Shown here in pieces: positions 8,859 through 16,963 of a stretch of 64,000 bases of DNA. The translations under genes were made by a program, and so were the position numbers. Location: NCBI GenBank assembly GCA_029562645.1, contig JAKQUI010000048.1, forward strand, positions 310,001-374,000. Direction: 5' to 3'. Numbering within the stretch: position 1 is the first letter of the stretch; every line of letters starts with the position of its first letter. Below the pieces are notes generated by a model. That model was not told the DNA's origin. It did not search any database and saw nothing but the letters and a program-made list of their open reading frames with translations. Source of the stretch: Spirochaetota bacterium. Its GTDB lineage: Bacteria > Spirochaetota > UBA4802 > JAKQUI01.

Positions 8859-11003
8859 CTACACGATTTTAAACACGATGAACACGATATCGGACTCAGG
8901 GGTAGAGAGACCGAGAAAATCCGTAAAGTCTTTTTTAACCGCGTTCGCGATTTCAAACGGGCGCCCCGACCGGTTTTCCTTCACCACGGTGCGCAGGCGA
9001 TGGAGCCCGTACTCGTCCCCCCGCTGGTTTTTCGTGTTGATGAGCGCCTTCGAGTACAGCATGCCGATGTCCCCGCGCAACAGGTTGGTCCGACCCATGC
9101 CGTAACTCGCCTCCGGATCGTAACCCAGGGGAATGCCCTCGGTATCGAGCGAATCGAAATCGTTTTTCTCGATCCGATAGATGTCCAGCGGCGGAAACCC
9201 CGCATTGGAATAGATGAGCCGCATCGTCTTGATATCGTAATAAAAATAATAGGCGGTGATGAAACCGGCGCGCCCCTCGGAGTAATCGTAGAGGATGCGG
9301 TTGAGCTTCTGCATCACCGAATAGGCCGATGGCGCGTCCTCGACGCATGATTGGAACGCCGAGCGCAGCACCACCGAGTTGAGCGCGCTCGTGATCCCCA
9401 CCCCGGAGATGTCGGTGCCGATGACCCCAACCCCCTGGCTTCCGGGCCGCAGGAAATCGAAGTAGTCGACGCCCTCCTTGTACTTGGGAACATAGAACGC
9501 GCCGAACTTGACGCCAATGAGATTGGGGAGGTTCTCCGGAACGGAGCGCGCCATGATATTCGACGAGAGCTCGACCGTACGGTTCACCAGCTCCTCTCGC
9601 ATTGCTTCTTCATACGTAAGCGCGTTCGAGAGGTGCACGTTGCACTCGCGCTGGAAGTTCTGCAGCGTAACCAGCTCGTCGGGCTTGTAGCCGGCCAGCG
9701 AGTCCTTATCGCCCAGGCACAGGAGGCCCAGCATCCGCCGGCCGTGATACATCGGCATCACCAGCCGGGCGCGGTTCTTCAAGAAAAAGCCCGCGAACTC
9801 CTCACGCATTTCGCCGAAGGAGCGGTCGTCCGTATACACGCGGTCCAGATAAAGCACCTCCTGGTTCCGCACAAACCATCGCACGAGCGGCGAGTTGCGG
9901 TCCACCGGCTCGGCCTCGAACTCCTCCCCGCGCCGGTAGAGGGGATCGTAGCGCCTCGTCTCGTTCGAGAAAAGAAAAAAGACCGCGTTTTTCAGGAAGA
10001 GCGAATCGACCAGGATGTCCACGGTGCGCTGCACCAGCTGCCGGAAATCGCGGATCTTCTCCACGTCGATGATGAAGTTGTTGATGACGTTCTCGAACTC
10101 GTACTGCCGCCGCTTGAAGATGCGGTCCACCTGCGGCTGCACGTATACGGAGAAAAAGAGAAACACACCCACCAGCGATCCGGCAACCAGCATGGGATGC
10201 ACGGCGATGAGCGACTCGCGCCGGGCGTCGTAGGCCCACAGGATACCGAAAATCGGGAGGAAGATGAGCGTGGAGATGATGGTGTACATCACCGTCTTGT
10301 GTATGGCGGTGGTGATGTCCATCATCTGGTACGAGATCACCGAGTAAAAGAACGAACCCACCGCAATGAATGACGCGATCGACGGCCCGAGCACATAGAG
10401 CTCCGAATAGTTGAAGAAACGCGGCATGATGATGGAGAACACCGCGGCGATCAGCATGGACACCGTGGTGCCGATGAAAACGTAGCGCATCTGCAGGCGG
10501 TAGATGGCGACCTTCGTCTTCAGGTAGTTGATGACGAACTTCGCGACCGCCACGCTGATATACAGGAAGGTGACGACGGCGTACACCGTATAGAAGAAAC
10601 GGAACTCCCGCACCAGCACCTTGTTCTCGATATAGGCCCGCGATATGTTCCAGTCGGTCCCCACGGCGATCCCGGCGATCACGAAGGCCGGCAGCATCAT
10701 CAAAAAAATATAGCCGTACGGAAAGGCCCGTTCGCGTTTGGGAAACACGAAGGACATGCAGAACATCCATGCGAACGTAAGCACCGTCGACAGCTGGGTG
10801 ATGCGGTTGACCACGGTCAGGTCGATGGCGTCGGGATAGGCGTAGGTGAGGAACATCGTGAACAGCAGCCCGAAGGCGGAGAGCGTTACCATCGAGTAGA
10901 TGCGGTTCACCTGGTCGCGCCAGTCCTTGATGAGCACGAACAGCACCGAGAACAGCAAGAGCACCGACGCGACGAGCGAGGAGATGATACTAACGGTTTG
11001 CAT
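8859..11003 (-). CDS. Membrane-bound SpoIIE/RsbU-type PP2C phosphatase with GAF-like domain
   Basis: A 714-residue protein in three parts. The first 270 residues are very hydrophobic, with about eight predicted helices, like the N-terminal membrane sensor found on some histidine kinases. A GAF-like region follows (about 300-460; IRDFRQLVQRTVDILVDSLF, then MYHGRRMLGLLCLGDKDSL). The last 230 residues are a SpoIIE PP2C domain (GVGVIGTDISGVGITSALNS; IYSNAGFPPLDIYRI; MLYSKALINTKN). Such phosphatases dephosphorylate STAS anti-anti-sigma proteins; a possible substrate is the STAS protein at 41966-42265. The usual acidic residue in DGxxE-like strands appears altered (MLYSKALI, where TDG is common), so activity should be tested. 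Confidence 0.88.
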   Translation of the reverse strand: MQTVSIISSLVASVLLLFSVLFVLIKDWRDQVNRIYSMVTLSAFGLLFTMFLTYAYPDAIDLTVVNRITQLSTVLTFAWMFCMSFVFPKRERAFPYGYIFLMMLPAFVIAGIAVGTDWNISRAYIENKVLVREFRFFYTVYAVVTFLYISVAVAKFVINYLKTKVAIYRLQMRYVFIGTTVSMLIAAVFSIIMPRFFNYSELYVLGPSIASFIAVGSFFYSVISYQMMDITTAIHKTVMYTIISTLIFLPIFGILWAYDARRESLIAVHPMLVAGSLVGVFLFFSVYVQPQVDRIFKRRQYEFENVINNFIIDVEKIRDFRQLVQRTVDILVDSLFLKNAVFFLFSNETRRYDPLYRRGEEFEAEPVDRNSPLVRWFVRNQEVLYLDRVYTDDRSFGEMREEFAGFFLKNRARLVMPMYHGRRMLGLLCLGDKDSLAGYKPDELVTLQNFQRECNVHLSNALTYEEAMREELVNRTVELSSNIMARSVPENLPNLIGVKFGAFYVPKYKEGVDYFDFLRPGSQGVGVIGTDISGVGITSALNSVVLRSAFQSCVEDAPSAYSVMQKLNRILYDYSEGRAGFITAYYFYYDIKTMRLIYSNAGFPPLDIYRIEKNDFDSLDTEGIPLGYDPEASYGMGRTNLLRGDIGMLYSKALINTKNQRGDEYGLHRLRTVVKENRSGRPFEIANAVKKDFTDFLGLSTPESDIVFIVFKIV

Positions 11004-11178
11004 GGGCCGCCCCCAGGGAGCGCACGACGCGCTCCGTTGGATAAATGCCGAAAAAATTCATTGACGTTTTTGCCTCAGTACCGCCTCATTTGAGCATTCC
11101 GATTACGGGCGTACCGGGTATCGACCGTACAACATCGTCCGTTTTATTGCAATAACAATTCCTGTTCCGAGGTGACCC

Positions 11179-11748
11179 ATGGGAATCAAGCGCAAACAAT
11201 ACGTACTCGACAAGGCCTTCCAGCTCGGCATCACCCTGAAGGCCGTCGTCGTTCCGCTGGTCACCATCCTGATTTTTTCCGGCGTTCTCATCTATTTCGC
11301 GAACCAGAACAACACCTACATTCGAAACAACGACGACGTTATCAAGGAAATCGTGGGCACCCAGGAAAGCATGATCGAGATGTTCCTGCGGACCCCCGCC
11401 CTGTACAAATCGGAAAACGAGGCGGTCCGCAACGGCCAGAGGACCTTCGAGGACAACATCGGCAAGCTCATGAAGATCAACAAGACCAGCCGCCTCATCG
11501 TCCGCAACAGCAGCCTGGTGCTCTACGCCCTCATCCTCATGACCGTCGTCCAGACCGCCATCATATTCATTCTGTTCATTTACTTCACGCATAAGATCTC
11601 CGGCCCCATGCATGTGATGACCAACCACCTCAGGGCCATCCGTCAGGGGAAAAAGCCCCACTTCCGCCCTCTGCGGAAACGGGACGAGTTCCAGGCCTTC
11701 TACATCGAGCTTAAGGAAACGATCGATTATCTGAGCGAGAAGAAGTAG
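11179..11748 (+). CDS. Two-TM HAMP-domain protein without output domain
   Basis: A 189-residue protein. TM1 lies at about 22-40 and TM2 at about 113-136, with an extracytoplasmic loop of about 70 residues between them. After TM2 there is a HAMP-like segment (THKISGPMHVMTNHLRAIRQGK), then FRPLRKRDEFQAFYIELKETIDYLSEKK to the end. The layout is that of a chemoreceptor or sensor-kinase front end, but there is no kinase, cyclase or methyl-accepting domain. It probably signals through a partner or dimerises with another HAMP protein. ATG 11179 follows GAGGTGACCC. It is divergent from the PP2C gene, with 175 bases between them, which suggests shared regulation. Confidence 0.8.
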   Translation: MGIKRKQYVLDKAFQLGITLKAVVVPLVTILIFSGVLIYFANQNNTYIRNNDDVIKEIVGTQESMIEMFLRTPALYKSENEAVRNGQRTFEDNIGKLMKINKTSRLIVRNSSLVLYALILMTVVQTAIIFILFIYFTHKISGPMHVMTNHLRAIRQGKKPHFRPLRKRDEFQAFYIELKETIDYLSEKK

Positions 11749-11772
11749 GCGCCGGGGCTACGGGAGGATATC

Positions 11773-11970
11773 ATGCTGCGCGGACCGATGAAGGCGAGCG
11801 AACTCACCTGCCTGTACTGCGGATCGGGCCTTGAGTTGAAATTCGAGCACCTGGTGATCGGCGAGAACTCCGGCGTTTGCCCCATGTGCGCCGAACCGTA
11901 CTGCATCAAACTCAATCAAGACGACATGGCCGGCTTCATCGACGCCGAGGAAATCCGGCCGTCGCACTGA
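11773..11970 (+). CDS. Small zinc-ribbon protein
   Basis: A 65-residue protein with two CxxC knuckles, TCLYCGSG and GVCPMCAEP, about 26 residues apart, typical of a single zinc ribbon. ATG 11773 follows GGAGG at a good distance; ATG 11788 is a possible internal start. It lies 24 bases after the HAMP gene and is probably co-transcribed with it. No specific family was recognised. The acidic C-terminus (DDMAGFIDAEEIRPSH) suggests protein rather than DNA contact, but that is weak inference. Confidence 0.7.
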   Translation: MLRGPMKASELTCLYCGSGLELKFEHLVIGENSGVCPMCAEPYCIKLNQDDMAGFIDAEEIRPSH

Positions 11971-11983
11971 TCGCGCCGCGCGC

Positions 11984-12469
11984 CTACGCTCCGGAAAACC
12001 GATCGCGCAACCGCCGCAGCGTCTCCTGAGGATCGGCGACCCAGACGCGGGCCCCGGCGAGCACATCCAGAAAGCCCACCTCGTTTCCGTAGCGCGGCAC
12101 CACATGCTGATGCAGGTGCGGAATGCTCGCGCCGCTGTTCTCGCCGATATTATAGCCGACATTGAACCCGGTCGGATTGAACTCCTCGCGCAGAATGGCG
12201 ATGGCGTGCGCGGTGAGGCGATGCATCGCCAGCGCCTCACCGTCCTGCAGGTCCCCGTATTCCGCGACATGCCGCTCCGGGAAGATCATCAAATGGCCGG
12301 GATTGAACGGATAGAGGTTGAGGGATACGATCATGCCCTCGCCGCGATACGCGTCGAGCATCGTAACCCGCGAATCGCGATCGCGGATCGCGCATAGGAT
12401 GCACCCGACGCGCGGCTTGTCCCCCTTGACGTATGCGAGCTTGTCGAAATTGAACAGGTAGTCCGTCAT
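11984..12469 (-). CDS. HIT-family nucleotide hydrolase
   Basis: A 161-residue protein with the HIT motif in SIPHLHQHVVPRYGNE (HxHxH), the upstream conserved stretch LNLYPFNPGHLMIFPERHVA and an N-terminal CxxC (GCILCAI). Length and motifs fit the FHIT-like/Ap4A phosphorylase-like branch, which hydrolyses or phosphorolyses dinucleoside polyphosphates or AMP conjugates in the cytoplasm. ATG 12469 is chosen because the longer open frame upstream runs through the cytochrome gene in another frame. It is the last gene of the lolA-to-HIT minus-strand run, 11 bases after the cytochrome gene. Confidence 0.93.
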   Translation of the reverse strand: MTDYLFNFDKLAYVKGDKPRVGCILCAIRDRDSRVTMLDAYRGEGMIVSLNLYPFNPGHLMIFPERHVAEYGDLQDGEALAMHRLTAHAIAILREEFNPTGFNVGYNIGENSGASIPHLHQHVVPRYGNEVGFLDVLAGARVWVADPQETLRRLRDRFSGA

Positions 12470-12480
12470 GTCGCGCGGAC

Positions 12481-13320
12481 TTATTCGGCCTTGCGCCGAT
12501 AGACGCGGAACGTGTACACGCCAAAGCCCAGGATGAGGCACATGCAAAAGATCATGATGATCTGGTAGATGAGATCGAGACGCTTCACGATCGCGATCTT
12601 GGTCCGAACGACGTCCTTCAGTATCGCCTGCTCGTTTTCGATGAGCCCGCGCGCCATCGACATCGACTCCCGGGTGAGCGTGTGCAGCATGCGGGTGCGA
12701 TGATCGCGCAATGACGCCATCTTCCCGTCCAGGTCCTTCGTGTCGGCGCTCTTTTTTTTCAGAAACTCTATATCGGCCTCGATCGGCGAGGTGAGCTGAT
12801 CCGCGTCCTTCAGCGAGGCAAAGACCCCTTTCGCGAATGCCGGGGTATGGCAGGGAACGCATCGCGATTCGGTCATGATCCGTGCGGATGAACGCTCGAT
12901 GTGATGGGAACCGTGGCACGATACGCAATTCGGCTCGCCGGCCTTCTTGACGCTCCCGGCGTGTCGACCGGCCCTGAAATATGCAACGACGTTCGCATGA
13001 CAGCCGTCGCGCCCGCAAAACTCGGTTGTTGCGCGCTTGTCGGTTTTTCCGATAAAGTTCGTCTTCGGGTCCTTGGCGCTGCGCGAGTCGGCAGCATCGG
13101 CGCGCCCCCCATGACAGGAGGTGCACATGCGTCCGTCGCGGGCGTGCGCGCTTCCCTTCCACGGCCCGACCGGCGCCTGCAGCTTACCCTTCAGGTCCTG
13201 ATGACACGCCCGGCAGCCGTCGGCGTCTCGAGCCGCGTTCGGCGCGTCTGCGAAAATCGCGATCGGGACAATCATGGCGAATGCGAGGACGAATGCCGGG
13301 ATGCAGATGCGATAGTTCAT
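12481..13320 (-). CDS. Five-haem c-type cytochrome, periplasmic and C-terminally anchored
   Basis: A 279-residue protein with a signal peptide (about 1-24, ending IFADA). Five haem-attachment motifs follow: CRACH, CTSCH, the CX4CH motif in FCGRDGCHANV, CVSCH and CVPCH. Extra histidines (SHHIE, GRHAG) could act as distal ligands. Residues of about 170-245 form a charged helical region, and one C-terminal membrane helix (IYQIIMIFCMCLILGFGVY) ends in a basic tail, so the haem domain should face the periplasm. It is probably an electron-transfer subunit passing electrons between the quinone pool and a periplasmic acceptor. No dedicated oxidoreductase is adjacent. It lies 34 bases after pgpA. Confidence 0.88.
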   Translation of the reverse strand: MNYRICIPAFVLAFAMIVPIAIFADAPNAARDADGCRACHQDLKGKLQAPVGPWKGSAHARDGRMCTSCHGGRADAADSRSAKDPKTNFIGKTDKRATTEFCGRDGCHANVVAYFRAGRHAGSVKKAGEPNCVSCHGSHHIERSSARIMTESRCVPCHTPAFAKGVFASLKDADQLTSPIEADIEFLKKKSADTKDLDGKMASLRDHRTRMLHTLTRESMSMARGLIENEQAILKDVVRTKIAIVKRLDLIYQIIMIFCMCLILGFGVYTFRVYRRKAE

Positions 13321-13354
13321 TGCCGGTATCTCCGATGGAAAATCTCTACTGTAT

Positions 13355-13831
13355 CTATATCGGACAATTCAGCCACCGACTCGCAAAAACAATCACAATA
13401 AGCACGATGTTGGAATACGCGCCGGCGATGTAATCGTCTATCATGATGCCCCGGCCTCCCGGCAGCCGCTCAAGGCGCCGCGCCGGGAAGGGCTTGATGA
13501 TGTCCATGATCCGAAAAATCACAAACCCCAGAAAAACGACGCTCCAGCTGAACGGATGGAACAGGACCGTGATCCAGTACCCCATGGCCTCGTCGAGAAC
13601 CACGGGCGACGGGTCCTTGTCGCCGAAATAGCGCTCGCCCCAGTCCCCGATGCGAATCGCCGGAAAAAACAGGAGCGCGACAAGCACCAGGTTGGCGATC
13701 CATACGCGCTCGCCGAACAGGACATACCCGAGCACGTACACGCCCATCGCCACAACGCTGCCGGCCGTGCCGGCGGCGATCGGAAAATAGCCCGAGTAGA
13801 AAAACGTAAAGAGGATTTCCTTCAAGATCAT
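13355..13831 (-). CDS. pgpA: Phosphatidylglycerophosphatase A
   Basis: A 158-residue membrane protein matching PgpA: FFYSGYFPIAAGTAGSVVAM at the start, GDWGERYFGDKDPSPVVLDE (catalytic acidic cluster) and IKPFPARRLERLPGGRGIMI with DDYIAGAY near the end. It dephosphorylates phosphatidylglycerophosphate to phosphatidylglycerol. ATG 13831 overlaps the pgsA stop as ATGA, which fixes the start and makes the two-step synthesis and dephosphorylation pair translationally coupled. Confidence 0.95.
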   Translation of the reverse strand: MILKEILFTFFYSGYFPIAAGTAGSVVAMGVYVLGYVLFGERVWIANLVLVALLFFPAIRIGDWGERYFGDKDPSPVVLDEAMGYWITVLFHPFSWSVVFLGFVIFRIMDIIKPFPARRLERLPGGRGIMIDDYIAGAYSNIVLIVIVFASRWLNCPI

Positions 13832-14487
13832 CGACCGTCCTGGTCCCGTTTCACATAGGGCGGCAGCAACAGCCGCCAGTTGGTGAAGAGATACCGCACG
13901 CCGGAGAGCGCGGTGAGGACCGTGACGATCATCATGAGGACGTAGGGACCTATGATCAGGAGACGGTTCGGATGGCCCGATTGCCAGACATCGCAGGCGC
14001 TCACGATATCGATGTGCGATTTGTCGATGAAGGGGGACGCGACATCGATCCCCGAGCTGCGGACGATGAACACCATGATGATGACGATGATCGAGATCAT
14101 CTGAAAGGCGGTTTTGATCTTTCCGAACTGGCTGGTGCGCAACTCCTCGCCCTTCTTGATGGCCAGATAGCGCATGAGGGTGATCATGAGGTCCCGCCCG
14201 AAGATGACGAACACCATCCACAGCGACACCAGCGGATCGAGGATGACGAAGGCGACCAGCGCCGCGATCACGAGAAACTTGTCCGCGAGCGGGTCGAGAA
14301 ATTTGCCGAAGCTGGTCTCCTGATTGAGCTTGCGCGCGCTCCAACCGTCGACCAGATCGGTAAGCGAGGCGAAGGCGAAGACGACCAGCGCCCAGATGCG
14401 CGACGAAAACGACGGCACGAACAGCAGGTACAAAAACAGCGGGATCAGGACAATGCGCAATGCAGAGAGCAGGTTCGGAATATTCAC
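13828..14487 (-). CDS. pgsA: CDP-diacylglycerol-glycerol-3-phosphate 3-phosphatidyltransferase
   Basis: A 219-residue CDP-alcohol phosphatidyltransferase. The motif D-G-x2-A-R-x8-G-x3-D-x3-D is complete in VDGWSARKLNQETSFGKFLD plus PLADK. It starts MNIPNLLSALRIVLIPLFLY, as PgsA proteins usually do, and has multiple membrane helices. It makes phosphatidylglycerophosphate from CDP-DAG and glycerol-3-phosphate. A somewhat longer hydrophilic loop (about 146-172) separates the last helices. It overlaps rimO upstream and pgpA downstream by 4 bases each. Confidence 0.95.
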   Translation of the reverse strand: MNIPNLLSALRIVLIPLFLYLLFVPSFSSRIWALVVFAFASLTDLVDGWSARKLNQETSFGKFLDPLADKFLVIAALVAFVILDPLVSLWMVFVIFGRDLMITLMRYLAIKKGEELRTSQFGKIKTAFQMISIIVIIMVFIVRSSGIDVASPFIDKSHIDIVSACDVWQSGHPNRLLIIGPYVLMMIVTVLTALSGVRYLFTNWRLLLPPYVKRDQDGR

Positions 14488-15779
14488 AAGGGAACTCCCA
14501 TCAGGTCGTACTCCGTGGCGTCGGTAACCCGCGCCGCGACAATAGCATGACGCTCGATTCCGGGGCCGGTCAAGTAAAAAATTCCGTCCACCTCGGGCGC
14601 GTCATACTGCGTGCGCCCGACCCACACGTCCCCCTCCAGGTGTTCCTCGACGAGGACCTCCACGCGCTCTCCGATCATGGCGCGTAGCCGTCGCTTCGAT
14701 ATCGCCTGCTGGACCTTCATGAGCTCGTCGAATCGCCGGCGCCCGACCGCCTTGGGGACCCGCCCCCTTCGCGAGGCCGCGTCAGTCCCCTCCTCCGGCG
14801 AATACACGAAGCAACCGGCGCGATCGATCGCCACCCGGCGCACAAACGTCACGAGCTCCCGAAAGTGGCGGTCCGTCTCCCCGGGAAACCCCACCATGAA
14901 GGTCGAGCGGATCCGGATACCCGGAACGCGGTCGCGGAGCGTTTCGATCAACTCTCGATAGCGCGCGCCGGTGCCGCCGCGTCCCATCGCGCGAAGGATC
15001 TCGTCGCTCGCGTGCTGAAGCGGGATGTCGAGGTACTTCACCACTGAGTTGTTCGTGGCCACCAGATCGATGATGGCGTCGTCGACATGGTCCGGGTGCA
15101 GATACATCAGCCTGATCCAGCGAACGCCGTTGATGCGCGCCATCCGCTCCACGAGCTCGGGCAGGCGCGTTCGCCCGTAACGATAGCGGGCGATGTCCTG
15201 CCCCACGACAACAAGCTCGCGCGCGCCGCGTTGGACGGCCCGCCGGGCCTCGTCGACGATCCGTGCGGGCGTGTCCGAGACATGCGGCCCGCGTATCAGC
15301 GGGATCGCGCAATAGCTGCAATTGTTCGAGCATCCCTCCGAGATCTTGATATAGGCATGCGGCTCGCCGGGAACAAGTGGACACTGGCGATACACCGGCG
15401 CCGACGCCGCACGGACGCCGATCGCACGCAGCATTCGCGCCACCATCGCATCGTCGGGAATGCCCGCGATGAAGTCGATCTCGGGAATTTCCCGACGCAT
15501 ATCGTCGAGGTAGCGCTGCGCGAGGCACCCCATCACCACGATCTTCTGGCCGCCGCAACGCGAGCGTATCGCCTCGAAGATCGCGTCGATCGACTCCGTC
15601 TTCGCGTCTTCGATAAAACCGCACGTGTTGATGATGACGATGTCCGCATCGTCGCCCGTGACGGGGACGAGACCGGCGGACGCGAGCGCACCGTTGACGC
15701 GCTCCGAATCGACCTGGTTTTTGGAACAACCGAGCGAGAGGATTGAAAAGGTGCGTGCTCGCGGGGAGGGACGGCTCAT
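14484..15779 (-). CDS. rimO: Ribosomal protein S12 methylthiotransferase
   Basis: A 431-residue methylthiotransferase. The N-terminal UPF0004 domain has its auxiliary-cluster cysteines in LSLGCSKNQVDSERVNG, INTCGFIEDAK and VVMGCLAQRY. The radical-SAM CxxxCxxC is in SEGCSNNCSYCAIPLIRGP, and a TRAM domain closes the protein (LRAMIGERVEVLVEEHLEG). SLGCSKN and the length favour RimO, which modifies Asp88 of S12, over MiaB. Its stop overlaps pgsA as ATGA. ATG 15779 has no Shine-Dalgarno and lies 13 bases downstream of a strong stem-loop (15793-15824). Confidence 0.95.
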   Translation of the reverse strand: MSRPSPRARTFSILSLGCSKNQVDSERVNGALASAGLVPVTGDDADIVIINTCGFIEDAKTESIDAIFEAIRSRCGGQKIVVMGCLAQRYLDDMRREIPEIDFIAGIPDDAMVARMLRAIGVRAASAPVYRQCPLVPGEPHAYIKISEGCSNNCSYCAIPLIRGPHVSDTPARIVDEARRAVQRGARELVVVGQDIARYRYGRTRLPELVERMARINGVRWIRLMYLHPDHVDDAIIDLVATNNSVVKYLDIPLQHASDEILRAMGRGGTGARYRELIETLRDRVPGIRIRSTFMVGFPGETDRHFRELVTFVRRVAIDRAGCFVYSPEEGTDAASRRGRVPKAVGRRRFDELMKVQQAISKRRLRAMIGERVEVLVEEHLEGDVWVGRTQYDAPEVDGIFYLTGPGIERHAIVAARVTDATEYDLMGVPL

Positions 15780-15792
15780 GGGAACGGGTTGC

Positions 15793-15824
15793 CCGCTCCA
15801 TCCGCTTCGTTCCGGATGGAGCGG
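15793..15824 (-). promoter_or_regulatory. Intercistronic stem-loop between the rodZ-like gene and rimO
   Basis: A perfect 12-base inverted repeat (CCGCTCCATCCG at 15793-15804 and its complement at 15813-15824) with an 8-base loop. It lies between the rodZ-like stop and the rimO start. No U-run follows on the minus strand, so it is more likely an RNA processing, stability or translation-control element than a terminator. Confidence 0.55.
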
Positions 15825-15834
15825 AATCAGCCCC

Positions 15835-16959
15835 CTACCAGTCTTTCACGACTATCTTGTATTCGTTCGGATTCTTCGAGTCCTTCCGCCAGGTGATCAC
15901 CTTGTTGGCGACCTGGCCGGGGAGGCCAAACACGTGCGGCTTGCCGTTGATGCGCGCGGTCACGCCGCCGGCATTGCCGATTTTCACCTGGATGTACTCC
16001 ACCGCCTCCCATTTCTCGCGGGTTCCCGGCTGGACAAGGCCTTTGCGCTTGTTGACCCCGTCGAGATACAGATCGAGATAGGTCTGCTTGTTGAATTCGA
16101 CCTCGAATACGATCCTGAGGTTTTTCTCGCTCTGCGTGGTCACCTTCGTGTGGTCGCCCACCACCTGCCCCTTGTCGTCCTTCACGGTATCCTGCGCGGG
16201 CATCTCAAGCTGCTCGCCGAGAGCGACCATTATCTTCGCCCGGTTCTCGGTGAGCCCCTTCAGCGTAAAGGTCACCTCGCGGGGACAATTCTCGATCTTG
16301 ATCGTTTTCGGCTTTTCCTCTTCGAGCTTTTCCTCGGCGTTTCCGGGAAGAAGCTCAATGGTGACGCTCTTGTCCGAAATCGACTTGAGCAGGAACATCA
16401 CTTCCTTCGTATCCACAAGAAACTGGATCGCCTCGCCGCGACCCGCCAGGATCATGCCGGAATCATTGCTCAGCTGCAAGTTGCGTATCGTTTTGATATC
16501 GCCCTGCCGGGACGCATCCATCTTGATATTGTCGATGGAATCGCTGTCTTTTACGTTTATATTGGAAGAAAAGACGGCACTAAACAGCCATACCAAAAGA
16601 AGGATGCCGGTCGAGATTCCCGCGATATAAACGATGTTCCTATATTGATCGAATAGGGTGTTGACCGAAACCATGATGGATGGTTTCGTGGGCCGGGTGA
16701 GCTCCTCGAGGGGCGTCGCGCTCTCGCTGATTTTGAAACCCTTGTACGCCCGGAGAATCTCCTCGACATCGAGCTTTAAAAAGTCCGCATAAGTGCGCAG
16801 AAACCCCAATACGTAGGTTTCTCCGGGAAACTTGTCGAAGTCCTCGTTTTCGAGCGCCTCGATATATTTCGCGATGACATTCGTCTGCTTGGATACTTCC
16901 TTTATTGTGAGCTTTCTCGCTTCCCGCGCTGATCGCAGCCGTTCGCCAATTATGTCCAC
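15835..16959 (-). CDS. RodZ-like membrane protein (N-terminal HTH, C-terminal DUF4115-like domain)
   Basis: A 374-residue protein. A cytoplasmic HTH_25-type domain at about 1-85 (LTIKEVSKQTNVIAKYIEAL; FPGETYVLGFLRTYADFLKL) is followed by one membrane helix at about 127-147 (IVYIAGISTGILLLVWLFSA) and a long periplasmic part. The end, about 290-374, resembles DUF4115. RodZ links the MreB cytoskeleton to the wall-elongation machinery. GTG 16959 is the preferred start: GAGGAG lies 7 bases upstream, inside the lolA stop region, while TTG 16977 has no such site. It lies 4 bases after lolA and heads the coupled phospholipid genes. Confidence 0.85.
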   Translation of the reverse strand: MDIIGERLRSAREARKLTIKEVSKQTNVIAKYIEALENEDFDKFPGETYVLGFLRTYADFLKLDVEEILRAYKGFKISESATPLEELTRPTKPSIMVSVNTLFDQYRNIVYIAGISTGILLLVWLFSAVFSSNINVKDSDSIDNIKMDASRQGDIKTIRNLQLSNDSGMILAGRGEAIQFLVDTKEVMFLLKSISDKSVTIELLPGNAEEKLEEEKPKTIKIENCPREVTFTLKGLTENRAKIMVALGEQLEMPAQDTVKDDKGQVVGDHTKVTTQSEKNLRIVFEVEFNKQTYLDLYLDGVNKRKGLVQPGTREKWEAVEYIQVKIGNAGGVTARINGKPHVFGLPGQVANKVITWRKDSKNPNEYKIVVKDW

Positions 16960-16963
16960 GTCC

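Noticed and set aside
11984-13162. HIT protein fused to a 230-residue N-terminal region.
   Set aside because: The region is an out-of-frame reading of the cytochrome gene; the HIT family start is at 12469.
13355-14344. Single long frame joining pgpA to an upstream His/Arg-rich segment.
   Set aside because: The upstream part is a shadow of pgsA; PgpA homology starts at ATG 13831, which overlaps the pgsA stop.
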